Under the pieces are notes generated by a model. That model saw only the letters and a program-made list of their open reading frames with translations, did not search any database and had not been told where the DNA came from. A program made the position numbers and the translations under genes. From NCBI GenBank assembly GCA_005887925.1, contig VBLP01000288.1, positions 1-38,783 on the forward strand: a stretch of 38,783 nt of DNA. Direction: 5' to 3'. Below, in pieces: positions 9,486 to 17,074 of this stretch (its first letter is position 1; every line of letters begins with the position of its first letter). Source of the stretch: Deltaproteobacteria bacterium. Lineage in GTDB: Bacteria > Myxococcota_A > Polyangia > Haliangiales > Haliangiaceae.

Positions 9486-10025
9486 ATGTCGATCGACCGC
9501 CTCAAGGACCGGCTTCCCGATCACGCTCGGGACCTGCGCATCAATCTCGGCGCGATCACGAGCTCGACGACGCTCAAGCCGCAGCAGGCATGGGGGACTG
9601 CACTCGCCGCCGCCGTCGCATCGCGCAACGCCGAGGTCGTCGCCGCGATCGCCGCCGATGCCACGTTATCGCCCGAGGCCGCTGCCGCCGCCCGCGGCGC
9701 CGCCTCGATCATGGGGATGAACAACATCTATTACCGGTTCCAGCACATGATGGGCGACGCGTCCGCCTATGCAGATCTCCCCGCGCGACTGCGGATGCAG
9801 ATCATCGGGCGGCCCGGCGTCGACGGCGTCGATTTCGAGCTGTGGTGCCTCGCGGCGTCGGTGATCACCGGCTGCGAGAACTGCGTACGCAACCACGAGA
9901 ACACCGTGCGCGAGCGCGGCGGCACCGCCGAGCAGGTCCAGGACTGCGTCCGCATCGCCGCGGTGATCCACGCCGTCGCGCTCACCCTCGACAGCACTCC
10001 CGTGCTCCCGAGCAACCCAGGGTAG
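9486..10025 (+). CDS. ahpD: Alkylhydroperoxidase AhpD
   Basis: 179 residues, the usual length of AhpD. The carboxymuconolactone-decarboxylase fold carries the full catalytic set: E118, C130 and C133 in a CENC motif, and H137, at the same numbers as the mycobacterial enzyme. In that system AhpD takes electrons from a lipoyl protein and reduces AhpC; it also has weak peroxidase activity of its own. The region around [13 protein letters not shown] is typical. Start ATG 9486 has GGAG seven bases upstream. Its partner ahpC appears destroyed immediately upstream, so this AhpD would need another AhpC in the genome or act alone. A glutathione S-transferase gene follows three bases after the stop, suggesting one oxidative-stress operon under the OxyR site. 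Confidence 0.93.
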   Translation: MSIDRLKDRLPDHARDLRINLGAITSSTTLKPQQAWGTALAAAVASRNAEVVAAIAADATLSPEAAAAARGAASIMGMNNIYYRFQHMMGDASAYADLPARLRMQIIGRPGVDGVDFELWCLAASVITGCENCVRNHENTVRERGGTAEQVQDCVRIAAVIHAVALTLDSTPVLPSNPG

Positions 10026-10028
10026 ACC

Positions 10029-10712
10029 GTGAACGAACCCAGCCTGTTCGGTGCCTGCTACGGCGTCCATGTCCGGATCGTCCGGCTCGCCCTCGCCGAG
10101 AAGGGCGTCGCCTACCGCCTCATCGAGCTCGACCTTGCAGCCCCCGATCCGCGCGACCTCGCCGGGCAGTGCTTCGGGCGCATCCCGGAGTTCGAGCACG
10201 ACGGGTTCCGGCTCCACGACACCGGCGCGATCACGCGCTACATCGACGAGGCGTTCACCGGCCCCGCGCTGCAGCCGTCGAGCCCGCGCGGCCGCGCCCG
10301 CATGCACCAGATCATCTCGCTGCTCGACAACTACGCGTACCAGAGTCTGATCTGGGACATCTTCGTCGAGCGCGTGCGCGCCGCCTTCGAGTGCCGCAGG
10401 CCCGACGAGGCGCGGATCGCGGCCGCCGTGCCGCTGGCCGAGACCTGCCTCGACCAGATCGTCGGGCTCATGGCCGATGGCCCCTACCTCGCCGGCGATC
10501 GCCTCAGCCTGGCCGATCTCCACGCCGCGCCGATCATGATCTACGCCCACATGTCCGTCGAGGGCGCCGCGCTGATGCACGCGCGGCCCGCGCTCGAGGC
10601 CTGGCTCGGCCGGATGGGCCGGCGCTCCAGCATCGGCGACACCCGCACGCCGCTCGAGCGCCTGGCCTGGCAGCCCGCCCCCGCGCCGATCCCGACGCGC
10701 CCCGTCGCCTGA
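10029..10712 (+). CDS. Glutathione S-transferase family protein
   Basis: 227 residues, GTG start three bases after the ahpD stop. The N-terminal thioredoxin-like domain (1-80) has the GST pattern: [23 protein letters not shown]..., a cis-proline site near [10 protein letters not shown] and the glutathione-binding [13 protein letters not shown] motif. The C-terminal helical domain (90-205) has the N-capping box pattern [16 protein letters not shown] cytosolic enzyme is expected; it would conjugate glutathione to electrophiles or reduce peroxides, in keeping with the neighbouring oxyR and ahpD genes. The exact subclass and substrate cannot be told. The last 20 residues are a proline-rich tail ([11 protein letters not shown]) not usual in the family. 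Confidence 0.88.
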   Translation: MNEPSLFGACYGVHVRIVRLALAEKGVAYRLIELDLAAPDPRDLAGQCFGRIPEFEHDGFRLHDTGAITRYIDEAFTGPALQPSSPRGRARMHQIISLLDNYAYQSLIWDIFVERVRAAFECRRPDEARIAAAVPLAETCLDQIVGLMADGPYLAGDRLSLADLHAAPIMIYAHMSVEGAALMHARPALEAWLGRMGRRSSIGDTRTPLERLAWQPAPAPIPTRPVA

Positions 10713-10786
10713 CCGCATCGCCGGCGCTCGAGGGTCCATCCGGCCGCGACCGTGACGAGCACCGCGCTGCATGCTTCAATGCCGGC

Positions 10787-11677
10787 ATGGCAGCCACGAC
10801 CGTCCTCGCGCGCGCGTCGCTGTCCGTCGTCGACTATCGCTGCACCGCCCAGCGCGGCGACCCCGGCTTCGTCGAGATCCACTCCGCCCACTCGATCGCC
10901 TACGTCCGCGCCGGCAGCTTCGGCTACCGCGTCGGCAGCCGGTCGTACGAGCTCGTCGCCGGCTCGGTGCTCGTCGGCCGCCCCGGCACCGAGTACCGCT
11001 GCACCCATGATCATGCCCACGGCGACCGCTGCCTGTCGTTCCAGCCCGGTCCCGCGCTGATCGACGCGATCGGTCCGCGCTCGCCGCTCTGGGAGCGCGG
11101 CTGCATCCCGCCGGTCCCCGAGCTCATGGTCCTGGGCGAGCTCGGCCAGGCCGCGCTCGACGGCCGGAGCGACGTCGGCCTCGACGAGGTCGGCCTCTGG
11201 ATCACCGCGCGATTCACCGAGCTCGCCGCCGGCCACACCACCAGCTCCGGCTCGTCGGCCTCGCGCTCGACACCCGGGTCGCTCGGCTCGCCTCGCATCG
11301 CCGCGCGCGATCGCGGCCGCGCCGTGCAGGTCGCGCTGTGGATCGACGAGCACGCCCACGAGCCGATCGACCTCGAGGCCGCCGCGCAGCAGGCCGGCCT
11401 CAGCGAGTTTCACTTCCTCCGCCTGTTCACCGCCGTCCTCGGCGTCACCCCCAAGCAGTACCTGATCCGCGCGCGGCTGCGGCGCGCCGCCCGCCTGCTC
11501 GCCGAGGACAACCGGCCGATCACCGACATCGCGTTCGACGTCGGCTTCGGCGATCTGTCCAACTTCGTCCGCACCTTCCACCGCGCCGCCGGCGTCTCGC
11601 CGCGTCGGTTCCGCCAGGCCTCGCGCGGCGATCGCAAGATCCTCCAGGATCGTCTGACCCGCGGGCTCGCCGGCTGA
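10787..11677 (+). CDS. AraC-family transcriptional regulator
   Basis: 296 residues from ATG 10787. The N-terminal part (1-130) looks like a cupin-type sensing domain with a HDHAHGDR cluster of histidines that could bind a metal. A serine/glycine-rich linker ([13 protein letters not shown]) leads to two helix-turn-helix motifs: [36 protein letters not shown] and [32 protein letters not shown]. This order is typical of AraC/XylS proteins. The very end ([10 protein letters not shown]) is encoded by DNA that recurs almost exactly 63 bp downstream, between this gene and the glyoxalase gene, so the coding sequence may contain an operator. It likely controls the VOC gene and the hypothetical gene after it. 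The inducer is unknown. Confidence 0.9.
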   Translation: MAATTVLARASLSVVDYRCTAQRGDPGFVEIHSAHSIAYVRAGSFGYRVGSRSYELVAGSVLVGRPGTEYRCTHDHAHGDRCLSFQPGPALIDAIGPRSPLWERGCIPPVPELMVLGELGQAALDGRSDVGLDEVGLWITARFTELAAGHTTSSGSSASRSTPGSLGSPRIAARDRGRAVQVALWIDEHAHEPIDLEAAAQQAGLSEFHFLRLFTAVLGVTPKQYLIRARLRRAARLLAEDNRPITDIAFDVGFGDLSNFVRTFHRAAGVSPRRFRQASRGDRKILQDRLTRGLAG

Positions 11678-11715
11678 TCGGCCGCGCCCGGCGATCGCAA
11701 GATTCTCCAAGATCG
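11627..11715 (+). repeat. 26-bp direct repeat pair, 63 bp apart (candidate AraC operator)
   Basis: Copy 1 is at 11627-11652, inside the 3' end of the AraC gene; copy 2 is at 11690-11715, in the spacer before the VOC gene. They share GGCGATCGCAAGAT and differ at only two of 26 positions. The start-to-start distance of 63 bp is six helical turns, so both copies face the same side of the DNA, as expected for AraC-type half-sites. Copy 2 ends about 40 bases before the VOC start codon. Confidence 0.55.
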
Positions 11716-11757
11716 GCCCGCCCGCGATTCGTACGTTGGCTCCACAAGGAGATCACC

Positions 11758-12120
11758 ATGTACGACCACATCGGACTGCACGTCAAAGACCTCGCCGCCG
11801 CCATCAAGTTCTACCAGGCCGCCCTCGCACCATTCGGCTACGAGCTGTGCTCGCGAGACGAGACCAGCGCCGGCCTCGGCCGCCCGAACGAGCCCGCGCT
11901 CTGGCTCTACGCCTCGAACACGGCCAGCACCGCCCACGTCGCGTTCCGCGCCGCCGATCGCGCCACCGTCGATCGCTTCCACCAGCGCGGCGCCGCGGCC
12001 GGCGGCCGCGACAACGGCAAGCCCGGCCTGCGCGCCGACTACGCCCCGACCTACTACGCCGCGTTCCTCGTCGACCCCGACGGCAACAACGTCGAGGCCG
12101 TCTGCATGGAGCCGCGATGA
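11758..12120 (+). CDS. VOC-superfamily (glyoxalase-fold) protein
   Basis: 120 residues, the size of a single VOC module. It starts MYDHIGLHVKDLAAAIKFYQAAL, with the usual metal-site histidine at residue 4, and ends FLVDPDGNNVEAVC with the usual acidic ligand. Proteins of this kind form dimers and act on small molecules as glyoxalases, dioxygenases or resistance binders; nothing here shows which. ATG 11758 has a strong AAGGAG six bases upstream. The gene follows an AraC regulator and the repeat pair, and its stop overlaps the start of the next gene (ATGA), so regulator, VOC protein and hypothetical protein probably form a small inducible unit. Confidence 0.88.
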   Translation: MYDHIGLHVKDLAAAIKFYQAALAPFGYELCSRDETSAGLGRPNEPALWLYASNTASTAHVAFRAADRATVDRFHQRGAAAGGRDNGKPGLRADYAPTYYAAFLVDPDGNNVEAVCMEPR

Positions 12121-12638
12121 CGCTCGCGCTGCCCACCGCCCTGGTCAGCGCCGACCGCTCCCCGAACATCTCCGAAGCGTCCGATCTCTACGGCTTCCTC
12201 GTCGGCAGCTGGCACCTCGAGGTCCGCAGCTACGCCGGCGTCGACGTCACCGGCCGCAACCTCCGCGGCGAGGTCCACGCCGCCCGCGTGCTCGAGGGTC
12301 GCGGCATCCAGGACACATGGATCATGCCGCCCCGCGGCAGCCGGACCGGCCTCGACCCGACGCAGAACATGTACGGCACGACGCTGCGCCTCTGGGACTC
12401 GTCGATCCAGGCCTGGCGGATCGCCTGGTCCAACCCCGCGAGCAACCATTACGAGCAGCAGATCGGTCGCGCACACGGCAAGGACATCGTCCAGCTCGGC
12501 GTGCGCCCCAACGGCACCACGACGCGCTGGATGTTCGTCGAGATCACGCCGCGGTCGTTCCACTGGCTCGGCGACGCTCTCGGCCCCGACGGTGCGACCT
12601 GGCTCCGCGAAGCGGAGTTCCTCGCAACCCGCGCGTAG
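12117..12638 (+). CDS. Hypothetical protein, DUF1579-like beta-barrel
   Basis: 173 residues, start overlapping the VOC stop. There is no signal peptide and no membrane helix. The body has the pattern FLVGSWHLEVRSY near residue 30, then LRLWDSSIQAWRIAWSNP and RSFHWLGDAL, which suggests a small lipocalin-like or DUF1579-type barrel whose conserved GxW motif opens the first strand. I cannot name a reaction. Tight coupling to the VOC gene suggests both handle the same small molecule and are switched on by the AraC regulator upstream. Confidence 0.72.
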   Translation: MTLALPTALVSADRSPNISEASDLYGFLVGSWHLEVRSYAGVDVTGRNLRGEVHAARVLEGRGIQDTWIMPPRGSRTGLDPTQNMYGTTLRLWDSSIQAWRIAWSNPASNHYEQQIGRAHGKDIVQLGVRPNGTTTRWMFVEITPRSFHWLGDALGPDGATWLREAEFLATRA

Positions 12639-12652
12639 TGTTCCATCCGCGC

Positions 12653-12674
12653 ACACGTACTATCGTGTACCGTG
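12653..12674 (+). promoter_or_regulatory. Inverted repeat over the start of the antitoxin gene
   Basis: ACACG (12653-12657) and CGTGT (12664-12668) flank TACTAT, which resembles a -10 box. The GTG start codon is at 12672, so transcription would begin at or next to the start codon. Antitoxin promoters usually carry such a dyad for autoregulation by the antitoxin. No good -35 box is seen. Confidence 0.45.
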
Positions 12675-12944
12675 GCAAAGCAGAAGGTCACGCTGACCCT
12701 CGATGTGGCGAGCTTGCAGCAGCTACGTGCCCTGGTAGGAGCGCGCCGTCTGTCCGCGAGCGTCGACGAAGCGATCGCGGCGTACGTACAACACCAGCGT
12801 CACCTCGGCGCCGTCGACGAATGGCTCGCCGAGCTCGATCGCGCGCATGGCCCCGTTCCCGTAGAAACCCTCGAATGGGCTGCCAGGCTCGTCGATCAGT
12901 GGGCCACGTCGAAGAGCGGCCGCCGTCGCAAACGAGCCAGCTGA
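12672..12944 (+). CDS. Antitoxin-like ribbon-helix-helix protein
   Basis: 90 residues. The N-terminus KVTLTLDVASLQQLRALVG ... LSASVDEAIAAYVQ fits a ribbon-helix-helix (CopG/Arc-like) DNA-binding fold of the antitoxin kind often paired with PIN-domain (VapC) toxins. The second half (VDEWLAELDRAHGPVPVETLEWAARLVDQW) is the usual toxin-binding helical tail, ending in a basic stretch. The start is GTG, overlapping the dyad just described. The stop TGA overlaps an ATG (TGATG at 12942-12946), the usual coupling to a toxin gene, but no toxin follows: the next frame holds only MLLLE before entering the duplicated segment. The gene is therefore probably an orphan left after loss of its toxin. Confidence 0.7.
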   Translation: MAKQKVTLTLDVASLQQLRALVGARRLSASVDEAIAAYVQHQRHLGAVDEWLAELDRAHGPVPVETLEWAARLVDQWATSKSGRRRKRAS

Positions 12945-13125
12945 TGCTGTTGCTGGAATCGTCGCTGCCGTCCGAGCTGCGCACCCACGTGGGCGCGATG
13001 ATGGCGCTCGCCGCCGACCACGCACCGCCCGCCGCGCTTTCGCGGAATCGTCACCGCTGCCGTCCGAGCTGCGCGCCCACGTGGGCGCGATGATGGCGCT
13101 CACCGCCGACCGCGCGGAAGAATAG
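12944..13125 (+). pseudogene. Truncated frame in the toxin position, made of a duplicated coding fragment
   Basis: From the ATG coupled to the antitoxin a 49-codon frame runs to 13093. It starts MLLLE and then reads SSLPSELRTHVGAMMALAAD. The same peptide, with small changes (SSPLPSELRAHVGAMMALTAD), is encoded again at 13045-13110 in another frame and ends RAEE and TAG at 13123-13125. The two copies differ by a whole codon and by changes that keep the frame, so the segment was once coding on this strand, probably the C-terminus of a gene. I recognise no family. A PIN-type toxin would be expected here and is not present. Confidence 0.45.
12956..13110 (+). repeat. Duplicated 63/66-bp segment
   Basis: Copy 1 is 12956-13018 and copy 2 is 13045-13110, 89 bp apart. 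Beyond a 3-base insertion (ACC) in copy 2 they differ at very few positions (for example A/G at 12973-type codon sites ACC/GCC and GCC/ACC). The copies lie between the antitoxin and a truncated methylase gene. The right edge of copy 2 coincides to within a few bases with the point where homology to the methylase is lost (13114). Confidence 0.75.
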
Positions 13126-13272
13126 GGCGGCGCCACCGGCGAACGGCTCGTAGTAGCGCGCGAAGTGCTCGGGCATGTGGGCGACGAGCTCAGGCAGGAG
13201 CCCTGTCTTGCCGCCGGCGGCCTTGATCATGGGGGCTGCGTGCTGCGACACGGGAGGTGCTGCGGCGATCAT
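13114..13272 (-). pseudogene. Dam-type (D12 class) adenine methylase, N-terminal fragment
   Basis: Reading from ATG 13272 (or ATG 13230), the frame gives MIKAAGGKTGLLPELVAHM then RYYEPFAGGAALFFR. This is the start of a D12-class N6-adenine methyltransferase: the KAAGGK strand and the FxGGxAxFF S-adenosylmethionine-binding motif I. Homology stops after residue 53, and the frame then runs through the reverse of the duplicated segment and ends at 13051. The target-recognition domain and the DPPY catalytic motif are absent, so no activity is possible. The gene was cut at the edge of the repeat, which points to a recombination or deletion event. Confidence 0.72.
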
Positions 13273-13559
13273 AGCGCCCCTTCCGATCCCCGATCAGGTC
13301 CGGCTGTTTCTCAGCCTCCCGCCGTCCCCCAAGCCGCGCTCGGCGCCCGAGGGGCGGGCGCGGCGACAAGGTACAATGCTCCCCGGATAACGCAGGGAGT
13401 GGAGTGGACCTCGGGAACACTCATTGATTGGCGAGGCCTGCCTCACCGTGGATCGCAGTCCAGACACAGGAATGGCCAGCATCACGGACAAGAGCCTGGT
13501 GAACCTTGCGTCTGCGCTCGCCTCGACGAAGTCCGGAGTGAAAGCTGCAGCGAAAGACG
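13273..13559. other. Non-coding stretch with a GC hairpin
   Basis: No frame here has convincing coding character and base composition is less skewed than in the flanking genes. It contains a perfect 7-bp hairpin GCGCCCG-AGGGG-CGGGCGC at 13343-13361 without a T run, and an isolated TACAAT at 13372-13377 that would suit a -10 box but lacks a -35. The hairpin could end transcription of the oxidase operon, which stops at 13560 on the minus strand. Confidence 0.4.
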
Positions 13560-14522
13560 CTACTCGGCCGCGCCGCGCACGGTGCGGACGACCCAGGCGA
13601 TGGCGGCGGCGCCGACCGCGAGGGTGACGACGAACACCGGCAGGCCGCCGGAGCCGACGGCGGTGGCGCGGCCGTGCTCGATCAGCGCGAGCCGCGGCGC
13701 CTCGCGAACCACCGCGCCGGCGAGCAGCGCCGCGGTCGTGGCGGCGGTGGTCACGGAAAGGCCCGGACCGTCGGGGCGGTGGGCGGTCCAGCCCCAGCCG
13801 AGCGCGGCGGCGATCGCAGCGATGCCGAGCAGGTAGGTCCAGCCGTGCGCGGGGTCGAAGTCGCGGCGGATCGCGAGCGCGATCGCGGAGGTCGCGCCGC
13901 AGATGATCAGCCCGGTGAGGGCCAGGGCGGCGAGCCGACGGCGCTCGGCGGCGGAGGCCGGCCACGCAGCGACGGTCGCGAACAGCGCGAGCATCGCGCC
14001 GGCCCAGATCGCGAGCCGCGGCAGGACGGCGGCATCGAGGTGGAAGCGCTCGCCGGCGGCGTACATCGCGCGCCAGCCCGCGTCGTCGAGCATCACCTGG
14101 TGGAGCTCGGTCCACGACCACGCGACGAAGCCGAAGCACGCGGCGCCGGCGCCGAGCGCGAGCCGCCGGCGATGCTCGGACGCCTTGGCGAGATAGAGCG
14201 CGTAGAAGCCGAGGATCAGCGCGGGCACGACGGCGCCCCAGCGCGGCCCCATCAAGAGGTTCGCGGTGTAGAACCGGCGCTGGTAGAGCAGCTGGAGGAA
14301 CAGCAGCGGCCCGATGCCCGCGGTGATGCCGGCGCCGAGCAGGAACGGCAGCCAGTCGCGGGTGCGCTCGGCGATCGGATCGGCGCTCCGGCGCAGCGCG
14401 GCGACGAGCGCGTAGACCGTGCCGGCGGCGACGTAGCTCACCAGCACGGCGTGGAGCGCGAAGCTGACCAGGTAGAGCGCGAGCCACAGCGACTCGGTCG
14501 AGGCGTCGAACGGCCACATCAT
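13560..14522 (-). CDS. Membrane subunit of a bd-like oxidase (second subunit)
   Basis: 320 residues with about eight or nine membrane helices and no signal peptide. The first helix carries H24 (LVSFALHAVLVSY), a possible haem or quinone-site residue. Further segments such as AGIGPLLFLQLLYQRRFYTANLL and SWTELHQVMLDDAGW with histidine and acidic residues near helix ends also suit an oxidase subunit. The start overlaps the stop of the upstream CydA-like/cytochrome-c gene (ATGA at 14519-14522), so the two proteins are made together and probably form one complex. It is not a typical CydB by sequence. The call comes mainly from the operon partner; the exact role (proton path, structural or haem-binding) is unknown. 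Confidence 0.65.
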   Translation of the reverse strand: MMWPFDASTESLWLALYLVSFALHAVLVSYVAAGTVYALVAALRRSADPIAERTRDWLPFLLGAGITAGIGPLLFLQLLYQRRFYTANLLMGPRWGAVVPALILGFYALYLAKASEHRRRLALGAGAACFGFVAWSWTELHQVMLDDAGWRAMYAAGERFHLDAAVLPRLAIWAGAMLALFATVAAWPASAAERRRLAALALTGLIICGATSAIALAIRRDFDPAHGWTYLLGIAAIAAALGWGWTAHRPDGPGLSVTTAATTAALLAGAVVREAPRLALIEHGRATAVGSGGLPVFVVTLAVGAAAIAWVVRTVRGAAE

Positions 14523-15919
14523 CGCGGCTCTCCCGCCGCGGCGGTCCCGGCCTCGTCGAGCCAGCGCGCGATCTGCGCGAGCGTCTCGGGCGATGCGGGC
14601 GGCGCGGCGAACCCGGCGGGCCGATCGTCGCGCTCCCAGCGCAGCAGCTGGACCAGCGCCTCGACATCCTCGGCGTTGCCGGCGAACGGCGGCATGAAGC
14701 CCTTGGTGCGCTGGAGCTTGGCGAGGTTCAAGCGCAGCTGGTCGTCGGCCCACGTCCGGGTCAGCTCGACCAGCGCGTTGGCGCCGCGCATCGTGTGGCA
14801 CGCATCGCACAGCGCGCGCTCGACCCGCGCGCCGCGCGCGAGCTGCTCGCCGGGGTAGCGCTCGCGCAGCGGATACGGATCGGCCGCCGTGGCGCCGGTC
14901 CGGCGCAGTGCAGCGACCTCGTCGGGCCGGATCGAGGTCGAGTACAGCACGCCGCGCACGGTGTACGGCTTGCGCGCGCCCTCGCGCACGAACTCGCCGG
15001 CCGCGGTCGCGCCGAACGCCAGCCCGAGCAGCAAGGTCGCGGTCGCGCCGTTGATGTAGAGCCGCTGCACGATCAGCCCGGCGATGACGTAGCCGCCGAC
15101 CAGGAGCGATGCGCCGGCCGCGACCCCGACGAACATGGTCATCGCCATGCTGCCGCCGAGCAGCCACGACCGGCTGTCGCCGGGCAGCACCGCGGCGAAC
15201 CACAGCGCGAGCACCGGCATCACCGCGATCGGTGCCGCGAACCGCGACGCCCGCCGGATCAGCTGGGCGCGGCGGTCGCGCGGCAGGTCCATCGTGTTGA
15301 TCACGATGCACGCGGCGAGCGCACCGAGCGTGGTCGACACCGCGGTGCGGAACAGCAGCGATGGCAGAAAGCTCGGGTTGAAGAACCCGGCCCACATGCC
15401 GCCGCCGTCGAGCCAGCGCCCCGGCGTGAGCTGCCACGCCAGGATGCCGTTGATCCAGAACAGGCTCATCCACGACGCCAGCGCGTACAGCGCGAGCAGC
15501 CGGAGCCGCGCGCGGCCGCCCAGCCGCCGCCCCGCGCGATAGAACGCGTAGCCCGCGGTGATCTCGACCGCGAACCACACCCACTCGGTGGCCCACAGCC
15601 AGTGAAACTCGTCGATCATGAGCCCGATCGTGCGGGCCCCGACCTGGATCGTCGTGAACCACATCGCCACCCCGGTCAGCGCGCCGACCACGAAGCTCAC
15701 CAGCACCAGCACCTTGAAGTAGCCGTCGACGAACGTCCGCGCGTCCGGCAGCCCGCGCTGGCCGAGCCGCTCGAAGTACCACATCAGCATGCCGCCGCCG
15801 ATCGCGAACTGTGCGAGGAACACGTGGACAATGCCGACGCCGCCGATCACCAGGCCCTTCATCAGCGGCCCGAAATCGTTCACCGGGTAATGCGCGATCG
15901 GCGAGTCGATCGGACTCAC
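14519..15919 (-). CDS. Cytochrome bd-like oxidase subunit I fused to cytochrome c
   Basis: 466 residues: about eight to nine membrane helices followed by a soluble domain. Helix one has H32 (IVHVFLAQFAIGG), and EFHWLWATEWVWFAVEITAGYAF (102-125) has the His/Glu cluster of the CydA core. The C-terminal domain has one c-type haem site, CDACH at 371-375, and a likely distal Met, M409, in GFMPPFAG. Fused haem c marks the non-quinol (OR-C-like) branches of the bd superfamily described in myxobacteria and relatives, where electrons may enter through the haem c rather than quinol. The position matching the CydA helix-V histidine seems to be an arginine (LLFRTAVS), so haem content may differ. Substrate (oxygen or another) is not proved by sequence. 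Confidence 0.78.
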   Translation of the reverse strand: MSPIDSPIAHYPVNDFGPLMKGLVIGGVGIVHVFLAQFAIGGGMLMWYFERLGQRGLPDARTFVDGYFKVLVLVSFVVGALTGVAMWFTTIQVGARTIGLMIDEFHWLWATEWVWFAVEITAGYAFYRAGRRLGGRARLRLLALYALASWMSLFWINGILAWQLTPGRWLDGGGMWAGFFNPSFLPSLLFRTAVSTTLGALAACIVINTMDLPRDRRAQLIRRASRFAAPIAVMPVLALWFAAVLPGDSRSWLLGGSMAMTMFVGVAAGASLLVGGYVIAGLIVQRLYINGATATLLLGLAFGATAAGEFVREGARKPYTVRGVLYSTSIRPDEVAALRRTGATAADPYPLRERYPGEQLARGARVERALCDACHTMRGANALVELTRTWADDQLRLNLAKLQRTKGFMPPFAGNAEDVEALVQLLRWERDDRPAGFAAPPASPETLAQIARWLDEAGTAAAGEPR

Positions 15920-16014
15920 GATGCTTCGATGCTACAGCGGCCCGTCCGACAGCGGGTATTTCACGCGATCGGGTGCGTCGAAATGCCACCGCGAGCGTAG
16001 TACAACCGTCCGCC

Positions 16015-17013
16015 ATGTCCACCCAGGCTCCCGAGCCGACCGCGCCCAGCGGCCTGGCGCACGCGATCCTGCTCGACGGCCGCGGCGGCGGCGAGCGCCT
16101 CGACTGGAACGGCATCGCGCGCTGGACCCCCGGCGACGGCGCGCTGTGGCTCAACCTGGACTACACCGCGCCCGACGCCCAGCGCTGGCTCGCGCTGGCA
16201 TCGCACATCGATCCGGTGATCCGCGACGCCCTGCTCGACGACGATCCGCGCCCGCGCGCCGCCGCGCACGGCGATGCCCTGCTCCTGATCGTCCGCGCGA
16301 TCAACCTCAACGAGGGCGCCGCGCCCGAGGACATGCTGTCGATCCGCGCCTGGATCGAGCCGCACCGCATGGTGACGCTGCGCCACCGCAAGTCGCGCTC
16401 GATCAAGGCGATCGCCGCCGAGCTCGATCGCGGCACCGGACCCGCCGCCATCGGCCCGCTCACCGCGTCGCTCGTCGAGCGCGTCCTCGAGTACGCCGCG
16501 ACCCGGGTCGACACCCTCGGCGACGCGATCGCCGCATGCGAGGACCAGGTGCTGACCGAGACCCGCGGCGAGCTCCGCACCCAGCTCGCCGACCACCGCC
16601 GTCGCGCGATCGCGCTGCGCCGGTTCCTCGCCCCGCAGCGCGAGGCGTTCGCCCGGCTCGCCCAGGTGCCCGTGCCGTGGCTCGACGCCAACGCGCGCGC
16701 CCGGATCGTCGAGTCCGCCGACCGGATGACCCGCACCGTCGAGGAGCTCGACGCCGCCCGCGACCGCGCCGCCGTCACCCAGGAGGAGCTGCAGTCCAAG
16801 GTCGGCGAGACCACCAACCAGCGGCTCTACGTCCTGTCGATGATCACCGCGGTGTTCCTGCCGCTCGGCTTCGTGTGCAGCCTGCTCGGCGTCAACGTCG
16901 GCGGCGTGCCGCTGCAGCACGAGGACTGGGCGTTCTGGGCGCTGTGCGGCCTGTTCGTCGGCTTCGTCGCGCTCCAGCTCTGGTTCTTCCGCCGCCGCGG
17001 CTGGTTCGGCTGA
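16015..17013 (+). CDS. CorA/ZntB-family divalent cation transporter
   Basis: 332 residues from ATG 16015. A long soluble N-terminal domain with alpha-helical stalk (about 150-275) precedes two membrane helices at the C-terminus. The loop between them reads GVNVGGVP (292-299), the ZntB-like variant of the CorA GMN motif. The protein would sit as a pentamer in the inner membrane and move zinc or other divalent metal ions; sequence alone does not fix magnesium against zinc, although the G-V-N variant and the LWLNLDYT start favour ZntB. The end RRRGWFG is typical. It is divergent from the oxidase operon with about 95 bases between the starts, and stands alone. Confidence 0.88.
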   Translation: MSTQAPEPTAPSGLAHAILLDGRGGGERLDWNGIARWTPGDGALWLNLDYTAPDAQRWLALASHIDPVIRDALLDDDPRPRAAAHGDALLLIVRAINLNEGAAPEDMLSIRAWIEPHRMVTLRHRKSRSIKAIAAELDRGTGPAAIGPLTASLVERVLEYAATRVDTLGDAIAACEDQVLTETRGELRTQLADHRRRAIALRRFLAPQREAFARLAQVPVPWLDANARARIVESADRMTRTVEELDAARDRAAVTQEELQSKVGETTNQRLYVLSMITAVFLPLGFVCSLLGVNVGGVPLQHEDWAFWALCGLFVGFVALQLWFFRRRGWFG

Positions 17014-17054
17014 GCGACATATCCGAGCGCCGAGCTGCGAGCCGCCCGCGTCCC

Positions 17055-17066
17055 ACCGCCGGCGGT
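17055..17066. terminator. Perfect palindrome between convergent genes
   Basis: ACCGCCGGCGGT is a gap-free 12-bp palindrome in the 61-base spacer between the ends of the ZntB-like gene and the hydrolase gene. It could be a shared factor-independent stop structure, but there is no T run on either side, so the call is weak. Confidence 0.3.
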
Positions 17067-17074
17067 CCGCCCAT

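Noticed and set aside
13424-13627. Small plus-strand frame in the 13.3-13.6 kb spacer (ASITDKSLVNLASALASTKSG)
   Set aside because: Composition is protein-like for 40 codons, but it runs into the oxidase gene on the other strand, has no ribosome site and no family I know.
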